Shown one piece after another: positions 36,057 through 46,849 of a stretch of DNA of 64,000 nt. Location: NCBI GenBank assembly GCA_028751875.1, contig CM054158.1:15659973-15723972 (forward strand), written 5' to 3'. Source of the DNA: Rapana venosa (lineage: Eukaryota > Mollusca > Gastropoda > Neogastropoda > Muricidae). The notes under the pieces were generated by a model. That model did not search any database and had not been told where the DNA came from. It saw only the letters and a list, made by a program, of their open reading frames with translations. A program made the position numbers and the translations under genes. Within the stretch, counting starts at the first letter, position 1. Each line of letters starts with the position of its first letter.

Positions 36057-37300
36057 GATTAACAGGGCAATGGTCACTTCCCCCCTAGTTGATGTTTTAA
36101 CCTTTCTGCTGATCTTTCTGTTTGGATGTCATCAGTGCAGAAAGCCAGGTCCGGTGTGGTGGTTGTATGCCAGCGGGGGAGTTGAAGGGCGATGGATCAG
36201 TGGGATCATTGCGAGGATTAGGTGGTGTTCATCTTTCCAGTTCTTACTTCTTCTCCTCGTGGGTCCAAGGTATTGTTTTCCCGCTCTGGGACCGGCTGTT
36301 GAAGTCACCAGTGATGAGGAAGTCACTGCGAGGACCTGGATGCTGTCCAGTGCTAGCAGCTTGTTGTCAAAGGGCAATAGTAGTTGAGGATGCTGTTTGA
36401 GGTGGACACCTTGACTTGAAGATATTCGGATTCTTTCATGTATCTTGTTGTTTCACTGGCGTTTAGATTGTTTCTGACCAGTGTTAGCACTCCCCTTTCC
36501 TTCTCCCTTGACCGTCACTCCTGAACACCTGGTAGCCTCTAATCTTGAAAGTCTTCCCCTCCTGCGATGTGTTTCTTGAATGCAGCAGATGCTTATGTTG
36601 TTCACATAAGGAACTGTTGGAGATCTATCCTCTTGGTTAAACCCCTCTGCATTCCATTGCATGATGTTGATTGAGGGGGGCTCTTTCTTTGGTTGGCCAG
36701 TCACTGTCCTTGCTCGCCTCCTGACTCCACAAGACGAGACAAGGGACCTCCAGTCGCTTTGGGTGGGTTCCTTTGAGGGCCCGGAACCTGGGGCTGCACC
36801 TGCCTGGCGGATCCCCACGGCGAGCACCATTCCATTGATCTGGGCTCTAAAAAATCATTTAAAGGGTATATTACATGTGTCGTGTTTTGAATGGAGCGCT
36901 TGACGGCCGACACCTCTAATTTCAGCTCCCTTTGGCGCATGACAGGGTTTCCTCCGGGTGTTCTTCGGTTTTCCTTCTCCATGCATGGGTTTGAAATCAA
37001 GTTTTCCCCCTCTCCTAGGTGGATTACCCGCCAGGCGCTCGGTCTCTCCCACAGCAGGTCTTTGCAAAACAGGGGACACTAATGAGTAGGTGCCTGCTGT
37101 TGAAAGTTGCGATAGGAAGGCTATGCAGCACCCTTCTGAAGGGTACCCCTCTGCCTGGCAAGCCTACAAGAGGTTTGCAGCTTCACTATCCCCGGGTAGC
37201 AAGGTGTAAGCGGGTGCTCAGAAAGCACATACTTCACCTGCTCAAAACAGGAAAAACCCCCTCTTTAGTTGGGGGGCTGAACTTTCACTCCGAACCTAAT
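36057..37300 (-). mobile_element. Family R LINE, 5' half with endonuclease
   Basis: On the minus strand the endonuclease begins INIMQWNAEGFNQED (36677-36633), then ISICCIQETH near 36601-36572. It continues through a TGDFNSRSQ-like segment near 36300, DLAFCTDDI near 36140, and ends with SDHCPV at about 36084, just before the RTE-like insertion. These are the usual apurinic-endonuclease landmarks: Asn, Glu in QETH, Asp/Asn in GDFN, and the terminal SDH. At least three frameshifts occur. Upstream (36830-37300) is the 5' region, which runs toward the N gap, so the true 5' end is unseen. It joins the RT/RNase H half at 29890-32935. Confidence 0.8.
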
Positions 37301-37328
37301 CCATCTGCTGCATTAGGCACTGCCGGGC

Positions 37329-37828
37329 NNNNNNNNNNNNNNNNNNNNNNNNNNNNNNNNNNNNNNNNNNNNNNNNNNNNNNNNNNNNNNNNNNNNNNNN
37401 NNNNNNNNNNNNNNNNNNNNNNNNNNNNNNNNNNNNNNNNNNNNNNNNNNNNNNNNNNNNNNNNNNNNNNNNNNNNNNNNNNNNNNNNNNNNNNNNNNNN
37501 NNNNNNNNNNNNNNNNNNNNNNNNNNNNNNNNNNNNNNNNNNNNNNNNNNNNNNNNNNNNNNNNNNNNNNNNNNNNNNNNNNNNNNNNNNNNNNNNNNNN
37601 NNNNNNNNNNNNNNNNNNNNNNNNNNNNNNNNNNNNNNNNNNNNNNNNNNNNNNNNNNNNNNNNNNNNNNNNNNNNNNNNNNNNNNNNNNNNNNNNNNNN
37701 NNNNNNNNNNNNNNNNNNNNNNNNNNNNNNNNNNNNNNNNNNNNNNNNNNNNNNNNNNNNNNNNNNNNNNNNNNNNNNNNNNNNNNNNNNNNNNNNNNNN
37801 NNNNNNNNNNNNNNNNNNNNNNNNNNNN
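37329..37828. other. Assembly gap of exactly 500 N
   Basis: Placeholder gap. It cuts off the 5' end of the family R LINE; open frames across it are meaningless. Confidence 0.99.
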
Positions 37829-37991
37829 TTTATTCACCCTTGGGGAAACCCCCCAAGTAATGGTTTAGCAGGGCAAGCAGGGTAGGCAGGCAGAGCTGGC
37901 AGGCATGGGATCGAACCGGTAGGGAATAGCAGTAGCTACAGGTCCTATGTGTTGTGTGAATGGGTGTGGTGTGTGAATGGGTGTGGTGTGT

Positions 37992-38614
37992 GAATGCCTG
38001 TGTCTGCATTCCAACAGTCGTGAATGGGGGAAATCTTCTCCCCTACCCAATGCCCTCCAAATTTCTCTCTTGTAAGGGAGCCTGGGTAGCGGAGAAGGTT
38101 TTGCACTTTTTTTTAAAATAAAAATTCAGCATAAATCAAATAATAAAGAAGAAGTATTAGTTTATTTTTTTAGTATTTTTGTATTAATTCTTGACAAGAT
38201 ATTGTTTAGCAAAAATTCCCATAATTTTATATTACCCATCAAAAATAAAATAGGAACATTTTCATATGTTAATAAGTTCTTGACAAAATATTTTATTAGT
38301 TATTAATAAGTTGTTGATAAAGTTCTTGACAAGTTCTTGATAAGATATTGTTTAAGCATAAATTCCCATAATTTTTTAATTTTATAGTTTTACCCATCAA
38401 AGCAAGATTGTAACATTTTTTATTTATTACAAGAGATAGGCAAAAAGCCGACTTAAGGTAAAGTGCTCTTCAAACTTACCTAGTTTTTATAAAAACATGG
38501 CAACTTTTTGGGCCGATGAGGCGCAGACGAATCGGCCCAAAGTTGTCGGGTTTTTATAAAAACTAGGTAAGATTGAAGAGCAGTTGAGCTTAAGTCGGCT
38601 TTTTGCCTATCTCT
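37992..38614. repeat. Three-hairpin structured repeat, copy 2
   Basis: Same layout as 7571-7941. Hairpin 1: GAATGC / GCATTC (37992-37997 with 38006-38011, again an 8-base loop). Hairpin 2: CTTCTCCCCTACCCA / TGGGTAGCGGAGAAG (38035-38049 with 38083-38097, one mismatch). Hairpin 3: foldback of about 183 bases (38432-38614) with outer arms AGAGATAGGCAAAAAGCCGA and an inner stem GGGCCGAT / ATCGGCCC. The middle is longer than in copy 1: an AT-rich segment around TTCCCATAATTTTA...ACCCATCAA is present twice (38211-38243 and 38361-38400), with short AGTTCTTGACAA-type repeats between. Confidence 0.8.
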
Positions 38615-38702
38615 TGACATTCAATTTGTATGAGTATAATTAAAAAGTGTTGGTGTAATTAATCGTATGTTCTGTGAGTATTATGTATTTAGTATTATCC
38701 CT

Positions 38703-38770
38703 CACACACACACACACACACACTCACACACACACACACACACACTCACTCACTCACTCACTCACTCACA
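38703..38770. repeat. (CA)n and (CACT)n microsatellites
   Basis: Two CA tracts separated by CT, then ACTC tetranucleotide repeats. Confidence 0.95.
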
Positions 38771-38934
38771 TTCTCTCCCTCAATGACTGTATAGGTTTAG
38801 ATTCTTGTGTGAATATATGGGTATTGAGTTTATTTCATTATCATGACATATAATTTTAAAAAGAGTATAATCAAAAATGAGTGTTGATGGTGATGTGTAC
38901 TGTTTTGGGAATTATAAATTGGATATTATCTTTG

Positions 38935-38935
<1 letters not shown>

Positions 38936-38985
<50 letters not shown>

Positions 38986-39107
38986 CTCTCTGTCTCTGTC
39001 CTGTCTGTCTGTTCTGTCCTCGCTCTCTCTCCTCTCTCTCTCCTCTCCTCTCTCTCTCTCTCTCTCTCTCTCCTCTCTTTCTCTTCTCTCCTCTCTCTCT
39101 CTCTCTC
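38936..39107. repeat. (CA)n then (CT)n compound microsatellite
   Basis: A CA tract of about 45 bases followed by a CT-rich tract of about 125 bases with scattered G/T interruptions. It opens the T/G-rich repeat copy that follows; the minus-strand copy near 47290-47335 has GA and GT tracts in the same relative position. Confidence 0.95.
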
Positions 39108-39285
39108 CCCCACCTTTTATCGTTTTGCTTGTTATGGTGTATCCTGATGAAGGATTCATATTTATATTTTCATACTTATTGGACTTGTCCTCTGTATTTA
39201 AGTCTTAAGGAGTGCCCTATTTCATATCTTATGTTATGTGTAACAAGTATATGTACCATTTGACAATGTGTAGATGTTTATCTTT

Positions 39286-39410
39286 ATGACTTATTAAGTT
39301 TGTTGTTATTCTTCTTGGTTTTGTTGTGTTGTTGTTTCTTTTCTCTTTTTTTCTTCTTTTGTTGGTTGGTTTTCTTTCTCTTTTTTTGTTTGTTTGTTTT
39401 GGTTGTGGGT
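39286..39410. repeat. Flanking direct repeat, left (about 125 bp)
   Basis: Begins ATGACTTATTAAG and ends GGTTGTGGGT. It matches 39613-39738 with a few small length differences in T-runs. The pair brackets a LINE 3' fragment, like a very long target-site duplication. Confidence 0.75.
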
Positions 39411-39612
39411 CCCCCCCCCCCCCCCCCCCAGAAGGAAGGAGAAAGAAAGGAAGACCAAAAGCAACGTGGAGAAGAACTGTAGAAAGTGAGATGAAGGCCA
39501 TGCAGCACTCCTGGGGATCAGTGACTAGGTTGGCCCAGAATAGGCAGGAGTGGAAGCGCTTTGTTGCTGCCCTACACACCACTGGGTGTAATGGCTAATG
39601 ATGATGATGATG
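39411..39612 (+). mobile_element. RTE-like LINE, 3'-terminal fragment
   Basis: After a poly-C run of about 19 bases the plus strand encodes the last 57 or so residues of an RTE-like LINE: RRKKGRPKATWRRTVE, then WGSVTRLAQNRQEWKRF, and a stop near 39596. It ends in (ATG)n. The C-terminal pattern is shared with family T at 35963, but the residues differ enough for a separate subfamily. It is severely 5'-truncated. The homologous repeat copy at 46850 lacks this fragment, which shows that it is an insertion. Confidence 0.8.
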
Positions 39613-39738
39613 ATGACTTATTAAGTTTGGTTGTTATTCTTCTTGGTTTTGTGTTGTTGTTGTTTCTTTTTCTCTTTTTTTCTTCTATTGTTGGTTTGGT
39701 TTTTCTTTCTCTTTTGTTTGTTTGTTTTTTGGTTCTGG
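39613..39738. repeat. Flanking direct repeat, right (about 126 bp)
   Basis: Second copy of 39286-39410, directly after the ATG-rich tail of the LINE fragment. Confidence 0.75.
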
Positions 39739-40364
39739 GTTGTTTTTGTGGTTTTTTGGGGGTGGGGGTGGGGGGGTGGAGGTGGTGGGGGTGTTTTTAG
39801 GGTTTTCTTTATAGTTTCCTTGGGGGGGGGGGGGGGGATTGTTGGGGGGGGGGGCTGCTTTAAAAAGGGTTATTTCCCCATGTTTCTACTGTGAGACTGT
39901 ATAAGTGTTGGGTTATTATTAAGATGTATCCCTACGGGTGGGGACTGGATGTAAAAAAGCACATGAGTGCTTATTCATTATCCTCGAAATAAAAGAATTT
40001 GTCATTGTCTCTCTGCTCTTTTCAACACAGTTGTTGTTTTTTCCAGAATAGTGTTTACCTTTGTATTTATGCATTGATCATAACATTTTCTTGTATTACT
40101 TTGATCTGTTACTGTGATTTTTATCATTTATATGTACGAAATCTCCGTTTTGACAACAATGTTATTGCTGCGAAATATTTTCTTTACATGTTTTCTTAAA
40201 AAAAAAAATTAATGGCACTTTCTTTGTTTTTATTATCATCATCACTAGTATCATACCCTTATGACCTGTCACCTGTCTGAATCGTCATTGTTGATAACAA
40301 GAGTATATATATACTATTATTAATGTTGTTATTGTTATTATAATAATAATCACTATTATTATTA

Positions 40365-40388
40365 TTGCTGCTGTTGTTGTTATTATTA

Positions 40389-40428
<40 letters not shown>

Positions 40429-40439
40429 TATTATTATTA

Positions 40440-40470
<31 letters not shown>

Positions 40471-40516
40471 GTTGTTGTTGTTATTATTATTATTATGATT
40501 ATTTGATATTATTATT

Positions 40517-40584
<68 letters not shown>

Positions 40585-40610
40585 TCTCATCATCATAATC
40601 ATTGTTATCT

Positions 40611-40664
<54 letters not shown>
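40365..40664. repeat. Compound (TTA)n-(ATC)n-(TAG)n microsatellite
   Basis: TTA/ATT repeats from about 40375, ATC repeats at 40517-40585, TAG repeats at 40613-40664. It lies at the 3' end of the minus-strand LINE that starts at 40682, so it reads as a grown LINE tail (CTA, GAT and TAA units on that strand). Confidence 0.9.
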
Positions 40665-40666
<2 letters not shown>

Positions 40667-40681
40667 TCACTGTTCGCTGTT

Positions 40682-42054
40682 CACTGTTCACTGGTCCCCT
40701 AACCCGCCAGGGGGCGCTGCATGGTGGACGAATGGTGGACCAGCTGGCTCCACTTAGCGCGGTCGTGGGCCTGGGTGACACTGAAGTCCTTCCCTGTCAA
40801 ATCACGGATGTCGGATGTCGTGGGCCCACTTTCTTCTCTGTCTGCCCCGTCTTCTCTTCCCCTGGACTGTCCTTGCAGGATGGTCTTTGCAAGTCCTTCT
40901 GATCGTGTTACTGCCCATACCATCTGAGTTTCCTCTTTTTCGGACTTCATTGTTGGTGACATGGTCCTTGTATGAGATGCCAAGGAGCCTTCTGAGGCAT
41001 CTCATTTCTACTGCTTGGATCCTCCTTTGTAGGTCTTCGTTCAGTGTCCATGCCTCACATGCCTAAAGCATGATTGAGGTGACTATCGAGTTTAGTAACT
41101 TTACCTTGGTTCCGAGAGGGATGTTTCTGTCTCTCCATATGGTCTTCAGTCTTTCCATTGCTGCTGCTGTTTGTGCTGCTCTTGCTAGGATTTCCGTCTT
41201 CGATTCTTCCTCACTTATGATGGCTACAAGGTACTTGAAATGGTCAACTGTCTCCAGTTCTTTTCCGCTGAGAGTGATCTTGGTGGTGATTGGCTGGGCA
41301 CTGTTTGACATGAGCTTGGTTTTCTCAGCGCTGATTTCCATGCCGTATTGTGAGGATATTTCGTCCAGTTGCTTCACTAGGTTGGCCAGTTCCTCTTCAT
41401 TTCCTGCCAGACCGTCAATGTCATCGGCAAACCTGAGGTTGGTGATTGTTCGCCCTCCAATGCTGACTGTGCCTGTGTGGTCTTCCAAGGCGTCAGTCAT
41501 GATGTGTTCGAGGAAAATGTTAAACAGTGTCGGCGACAGCAGACATCCCTGACGGACCCCAACTGAGGTACGGAACCATTCCCCTACTGTGCCCTGCACT
41601 GGTGGCCTTTGAGTAGAGTTCCTTGATGGTGTGAATCAGCTACTGGCCCATGTTGAATTTGTTCATTGTGGCCCACAGAGCGTCATGCCATACTCTATCG
41701 AAGGCCTTCTTAAAATCAATGAAGACATGGAAGATGTCTTGTTGATGCTCGCTGTATTTCTCACACAGAACCCTCAGGTTGAATATCTGTTCTGTGGTGC
41801 TTCTATTTGGGCGGAAACTGGCCTGCTCTTCGGCGATGATCTCTTCTGCCTGTGGTTTCAGCCTGTTCAGGATCACTTTTAGCATGACTTTACTGGCATG
41901 ACTTATGAGGCTGATTGTCCTGTAGTTTTGGCCCTGCTGGAGATTTCCTTTCTTGGGGAGAGTGATGATGAGTTATTAAGTCCATGGTGTAGGCCACTCT
42001 CTGGTCTGCCAGATCTTGTTGCAGATACTTGTAAGGATGTCTGTCACTGTTTCC

Positions 42055-42132
<78 letters not shown>

Positions 42133-42183
42133 CCCCCCCCCCCCCGTGTTGGATCAGGTCTGCTGGGATGTTGTCTATTCCTG
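40682..42183 (-). mobile_element. Family Q LINE, copy 1 (5'-truncated)
   Basis: On the minus strand: GIDNIPADLIQHGG (42180-42140), then a poly-C interruption, then ISLISHASKVMLKVILNRLK (41940-41857), EEQASF, motif A VFIDFKKAFDRVWH (41722-41683), motif B GVRQGCLLSPTLFNIF (41563-41513), motif C FADDID (41431-41414, intact), thumb, and the C-terminal MRCLRRLLGISYKDHV / GLAKTILQG pattern to a stop at 40699. This is an EN+RT LINE of a type widespread in marine invertebrates; I leave the clade open (RTE/CR1-like). The endonuclease is missing by 5' truncation. One uninterrupted frame spans 41063-41599. The 5' break abuts a TTA tract that is the tail of copy 2. Confidence 0.85.
42058..42145. repeat. 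Poly-C tract (72 C, T, 15 C) inside a LINE
   Basis: The tract sits in the RT coding sequence of family Q copy 1: LINE sense continues on both sides (LIQHGG before, the ITEICNKIW-like region after). It would encode polyglycine on the minus strand. A pure C run of this length is unusual in animal DNA and may be a sequencing artefact. Confidence 0.9.
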
Positions 42184-42184
42184 A

Positions 42185-42323
42185 GTAAGTGTTATTATTA
42201 TTACTTTTTTTTAAAATTCTCATCTTCATTTCATCATTATCACCATTACTATTCTTCTTCTCTTCTTCTTCTTCTTCTTCTTTTTCTTCTTCTTCTTCTT
42301 CTTCTTTTCTTCTTCTTCTTCTT

Positions 42324-42354
<31 letters not shown>

Positions 42355-42395
42355 TCATTATCATCATCATTACCATTGTAGTGGTCGTCATTATT
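42185..42395. repeat. (TTC)n-rich compound microsatellite
   Basis: TTA, CAT and mainly TTC repeats (42256-42352), then ATC and ATT units. It abuts the 3' end of the minus-strand family Q copy 2 and is probably its expanded tail. Confidence 0.9.
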
Positions 42396-42397
42396 AT

Positions 42398-43520
42398 TGT
42401 TGTGGTAAGCCTCCTCCATCCATCTCGGTCCTCGGCTCTGCGAAGTAGTGCCAAGTCATTCATCCTGGTCCATTCTCTGATGTTGTCCATCCATGACTTG
42501 TTCTGTCTTCCCCTATTTCTGCCACCTTGAGTGTTCCCTGCAGTACTGTTTTTGGCAGAGTGTTGTGTGGGGTGACGTGGCTGAACTATGTCAGCTTTTT
42601 CTTCTTGACGAGGTGAGAAGGGGTTCCTGTGGACCTGCCAGCCATGTTATTTGGCTCTTGACAAATTCATTGGTCTTTCGTTCTCTCCAGGATATGCCCA
42701 GCAGTTTTCTATGGCATTTTGTTTCAAATGACTGGATTCGCTTTGCTGTTTCAGCAGTCAATGTCCAGGTTTCACTTCCGTACAGCAGGACAGTCTGAAT
42801 TAGGGCTTTGTAGAGCTTTAGTTTGATTGGGAAACTGATCTCTTTACTTTTCCATATGGTGGTGAGTTTTGTCATGTAAGATGTTGCCATGGCTAGTCTG
42901 ACTTTGATTTCTGTCCCATCGCCTGTCCTTTGTGAGTATAGAGCCAAGGTATTAAAAGCGTCTACCTCCTCCAGTTGCTGGCTGTTCATGTAAATTTTAG
43001 CAGTGGCATTGCTCGTGCTGTTCACAAGTACTTTACTTTTCTCCGACCTCACCTCCATCCCATATGCTCCAGCTCTGTTCTCAAGTCTGGTCGTAAGATC
43101 TTGCAGCTCTGTGTTACTTCCGCCCATGAGGTCAATGTCATCGGCAAACCGCAAGTTGTTGAGGGGGCTGCCACCAATGGAGATGGTAGAGTGGAAGTCA
43201 TGGAGGGTCTCTCTCATAATGTTTTCCAAGGACAGATTAAACAGGACTGGAGATAACAGGCATCCTTGTCGGACCCCAACTGTGGTTTTGAAGTAGTCTC
43301 CGACGTGATTGTTCAGAAGGACTGCACTGCTTGCAGTGTTGTATAGTGCTTGAATGGTTTACACTAGTCCTTCTTCAATGCCAAACAATCTGAGGACCTG
43401 CCACAGGCCTTCGTGCCATACTCTGTCGAAAGCCTTCTTGAAGTCGATGAAGTTGTGAAACAGGTCTCTCTGATGTTGAAGATGTTTTTCCATCAGGATG
43501 TGGTAGTTAAAAATCTGTTG
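42398..43520 (-). mobile_element. Family Q-like LINE, copy 2 (5'-truncated)
   Basis: On the minus strand: motif A region KAFDRVWHEGLW (43437-43400), motif B GVRQGCLLSPVLF (43280-43240), an uninterrupted frame 42591-43229 with NLRFADDIDLMGG (motif C intact, near 43150), thumb with LYGSETWTLTAE, and ending MDNIREWTRMNDLALLRRAE / DRDGWRRL at 42490-42408. Its residues differ from copy 1 (LLGISWRERKTNEF against LLGISYKDHVTNNEV), so it is a related subfamily. It is 5'-truncated just before motif A, at a short TTA/ATC tract. Confidence 0.8.
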
Positions 43521-43669
43521 ACATCATCATTATTAGTAGTATTATTATTATTGCCTCCTTCAGTTAACCCCGAATATTATTTTTGGTATTCATTGTGGAT
43601 CACGAAAAATAGAAAACATGTACAACTCAACCAGAGGTTAAATCTATTTACATCTCTGTCTGTAGAGGA

Positions 43670-43800
43670 ACAGTTCGATGAAACTGTAAGAAGAGGGGGG
43701 CCCATGTGCCAAACACAGGCAGAACTCTTGGCACAGGTTCAATCCTGTGTCCAGTGTAGGACATTGTGTGCTGGAGGGAACAAATGGACACAATTTAATA
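43670..43800 (+). mobile_element. SINE S1-like fragment
   Basis: A B-box-like GGTTCAATCC near 43737 is followed by GTAGGACATTGTGTGCTGG and AGGGAACAAATGGACA, matching the S1 body. It is shorter than the complete copy and lacks the stem-loop tail. Confidence 0.5.
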
Positions 43801-43859
43801 ATAATACTAGATAATATAAAAATAAGAACCATAAATGTATAAATACATATAATATATAC

Positions 43860-46435
43860 TACTGATAATAATAATAATATAATATATATAATAATAATAA
43901 TAAATGGAAATTATATATATAGCCCTATATCTTGACCAAAGGCGTCATAAACTACTAATACGTAAAAACAAAAGTACGATGTACACTAACATAGAAAAAT
44001 ATATAACAGACTAAATAAAGGGTCATGATTAACTAACTCTTACAAGTCTATTGAATCCATGATACAATAATAATAGTTGAACAAACAGATATTTAAAAAC
44101 ATGATGCTCGGATGCTGAAAAATTATTAAATAATAATTTCAATAGTCAAACTATTTTTCAAAGGCAAACAACACACTTCAAATGGTATATACTTTAGCAG
44201 GGTGATGTGGATAGGAATCCTACACTACAAGCAAACAACGCTTGGGTTATTAACAACAACCACATTAATTATAACAAACCAATGCATACTACATCAGGGG
44301 TTAGTGAAGGTGGAGATAGCTTGATATGAACCAAGGGCGGAACATTCCTTTAGGTTTGAATAAAATATGTCTTGAGGGGCTGGAATTTAAGAGGTATAGT
44401 AGGTTTCCTGGCGAATGAGAGAGAGGGAGTTCATTCCAGGTAGATGGCCCGAATAGAGAAAAGAGGGAGGACCAGTGATTGGTTGGACTCTAGGTATTTT
44501 AGCACAAGGTATTGCCAGCAGAGAGGAGGACAAGAAAAGTGTACAGGTCAGGCATTACAGAGGTTAGAAGTGCAGGTTTTGTGGAGACATTTGTAATACA
44601 GAGGGTACTGATTTATAATTTACTCTCTGTGGCACAGGCAACCAGAAGGAGAGATCGCAATGACGAGGGGTAATGTGTAGGATATTTTTTTGGAGAATAC
44701 GTCAAGCTGTGGAGTTTTGTTATGTTGAAGGGAAGTGGATAGATGGATAGAGGAAGGACAGGACAACAGAGATTGCACTAGTTCAGAGTTGTAATGACTG
44801 AGAGAAGTGACAAGTTTGGCTGTTGCATCGGAGGACCGGTACTTTTCGCATTGCCACCAATATGCGGTAATTGAGTAGTTGCAAACTGACAGGTTGGGGT
44901 TGATGCATTTTTTATAGAGAGCTGTATGTCCGATAAAAATAGATACTTCCGCAGTGGATAGTGGGACTGATGTCACTTGCCGAGTTCTATTGAAGCGGTT
45001 GTAATGAAGAGGTTTGTGTTTGGTCCTAGGAGCATGGTTCTCGGTTTTATCTGCTAGCGAGAGTGCTCCATTTGTTTTGAGGTCATCAGTTTTTAATATC
45101 CTAACGAGCGAGCCATATTTGTCAGGACGAGAAGCAGATTTTACAGGAGTTAACGCACTGTCTTTGAATCTGAGAGTATCTTCGTAAAATGATGGTGATT
45201 TGATGACGGTTTCCTAGTTATGTGACAGTGGGGCAGAGTAAAGCGTGAAAAGTACAGGGCCTAGAACTCTTCCTGTGGGACTGGAATTCCAGTTTTGAAC
45301 ACGAGTATTATTTAATCTTGTTTACTTCAACTGTCTGGAATCGATCAGTAACTGTGAATGAATTAAACAGGTGATGGGTGTGCAGTAACACCGAAGTTTG
45401 TTGAGCGGGCGAGAAGATTGATTGGGTCTATAGTAATGAAGGCTGCTGGATAAGGTCGAAGATAGAGTGCGAAGGGTGATTTTTGAGTAGAAGACTAGTT
45501 TAAAGTGTTAGCTTTACTGGGTGTTTTCAGTGTTGGTTGAGGCGAAAGGAGCCGTGAGATTGGACGAAGATTGTTAGGATGAGAAGGTGGATTGTAGAGT
45601 CTCATTGAGACATATTTTTCACGGACCTTTAGAAATAAAGGCTAGATTGGACACGGTCTTATAATTTTTCGATAGTTAGGAGTCACGGTCATGGCTTTTT
45701 GAGTAGAGGTGTGAATTATAGCAGTTTTGAGAGGAGGGACATTTCTGAAGCATGAGCATGGTTTATATTTTGTGGCTCGCAGGTTGCGTTGTGGAGTCAC
45801 TGTGTGGAAAAGGAGAAGAGGTATGGGGTCAAGTTCCCTGAATTTATCGTAATTTCTTTCAGAATTGTCAGGATTTCTTTTCATTTGTCAGATAAAAAAA
45901 AGGGCGGAGTTCGCTGAATTGGGGACGGAAGTGCAGGTACGGGCAGGAGTGTGGGTCAGTTTGAGGAATGTTATAGACTTTTTAGAAAAAGAATGAGGAA
46001 ATATAGATAGGAAGTTCAGAGTGGTTGTGGATGGAAGGCAGAGGCTTGCTTCCTGCATCAAGAAGAGTGATGTGAGGAAAGAGAGATTATCGGTGGCTTC
46101 AAGAATTGGAGAGGAATTCGCAATACTTTGTTTTTTCTGAAAGCAATTAAAGATTTGATTTGTTTACTTGTTTTCGAAGAGAGATATTAATTTCTGTTTT
46201 TGATTTTAGACCACTGGCCGTCTAGTTGTGGTTTTCGCTTTGGACCGTTGTCATGGGTTTACATGGTGAATGGCTATCAGGCAGGGAGCTGGTAGTGGGG
46301 AGGTGTATGTATCAAGAGTTGGCAGAGGAACTAATTGTAGTGTTATAGAGGGGTTCATGTGACGAGGGGTTTGTGATAGGCGTTAGAGCTTGTATGACGC
46401 GAAAGTTTGATAATTAGAGAAGAGCACTTTAACAA
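43860..46435 (-). mobile_element. Family Y L2/CR1-like LINE, copy 1 (degraded)
   Basis: Minus-strand homology to 56120-58912 can be followed from the 3' tail (ATAATAATA then ATTATATATATAGCC, 43870-43930) through the C-terminal region at 44400-44500 to LVTSLSHYNSELVQSLL (44815-44765, the LSHLDYC region). It continues to a motif B remnant (GIPVPQEEF...ALYFSRFTLP) at 45295-45225 and a decayed YADD site near 45175-45200. The region 46020-46420 matches 58255-58620. No frame longer than about 120 codons remains. The domain order fits L2-like LINEs. Either an old copy or poor consensus. Confidence 0.65.
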
Positions 46436-46440
46436 AAAAA

Positions 46441-46500
46441 CGCATCAACGGGCAAGGATGAGATAAAAAAGCATGAGTGCTTATTCCATCTCTGATTATC
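46441..46500 (+). repeat. SINE/LINE tail fragment
   Basis: GATGAGATAAAAAAGCATGA / GTGCTTATTCCAT matches the S1 tail stem-loop region (17190-17225). Confidence 0.5.
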
Positions 46501-46619
46501 AAACTACTAATACTACACTATAGCACACTGATTCTATAGACGGTAAATCCAAAATGATTAATAACCTTACTGCAGATCGAATTTAATGGTCAATGAAGAG
46601 TATGCTTTCCCTATTAAAT

Positions 46620-46715
46620 ATACTCTATATATTATTATATACTCCACTTCTATATATCCCTCTCTACCCTCCTAGTTATATATATATATCTCTATATATA
46701 TTATATATATATATC
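46620..46715. repeat. AT-rich microsatellite
   Basis: Irregular (TA)n and TATATC repeats. Confidence 0.85.
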
Positions 46716-46849
46716 AGATGAGACGAGACAATGCACTGGCAAAATGACAATTTTTTATTTCGGTTACTTGAATCCGCACAATGAGACTTTTTTTAATCAG
46801 TCCCGCGTTTAGGGCTACATCTTAGATATAAATAACCACAACATTTATA

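Larger units (their letters stand above)
39108..40015 (+). repeat. T/G-rich interspersed repeat, copy A
   Basis: Segments in order: GAAGGATTCATATTTATATT, TATTGGACTT, GTGCCCTATTTCATA, GATGTTTATC, TATGACTTATTAAGTTTG, a long T/G stretch, poly-G runs near 39822, and a 3' end ATGTAAAAAAGCACATGAG / TGCTTATTCATTATCC similar to the S1 SINE tail. The same order appears on the minus strand at 46850-47335 and partly at 50925-51545 and 55800-56095. Coding capacity is not evident. This copy alone contains an inserted LINE fragment at 39411-39612. Confidence 0.65.

Noticed and set aside
37019..37885. 288-codon plus-strand frame and its antisense across N
   Set aside because: Mostly N; the readable part is antisense to the 5' region of a LINE.
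38700..38770. CRISPR array
   Set aside because: Repeats are simple di- and tetranucleotides without spacers; the DNA is animal.
42044..42490. 148-codon frame with Arg, Glu and long Gly runs
   Set aside because: It is microsatellite (TTC/ATC) and poly-C translated; only its first 35 residues are the real end of a LINE.
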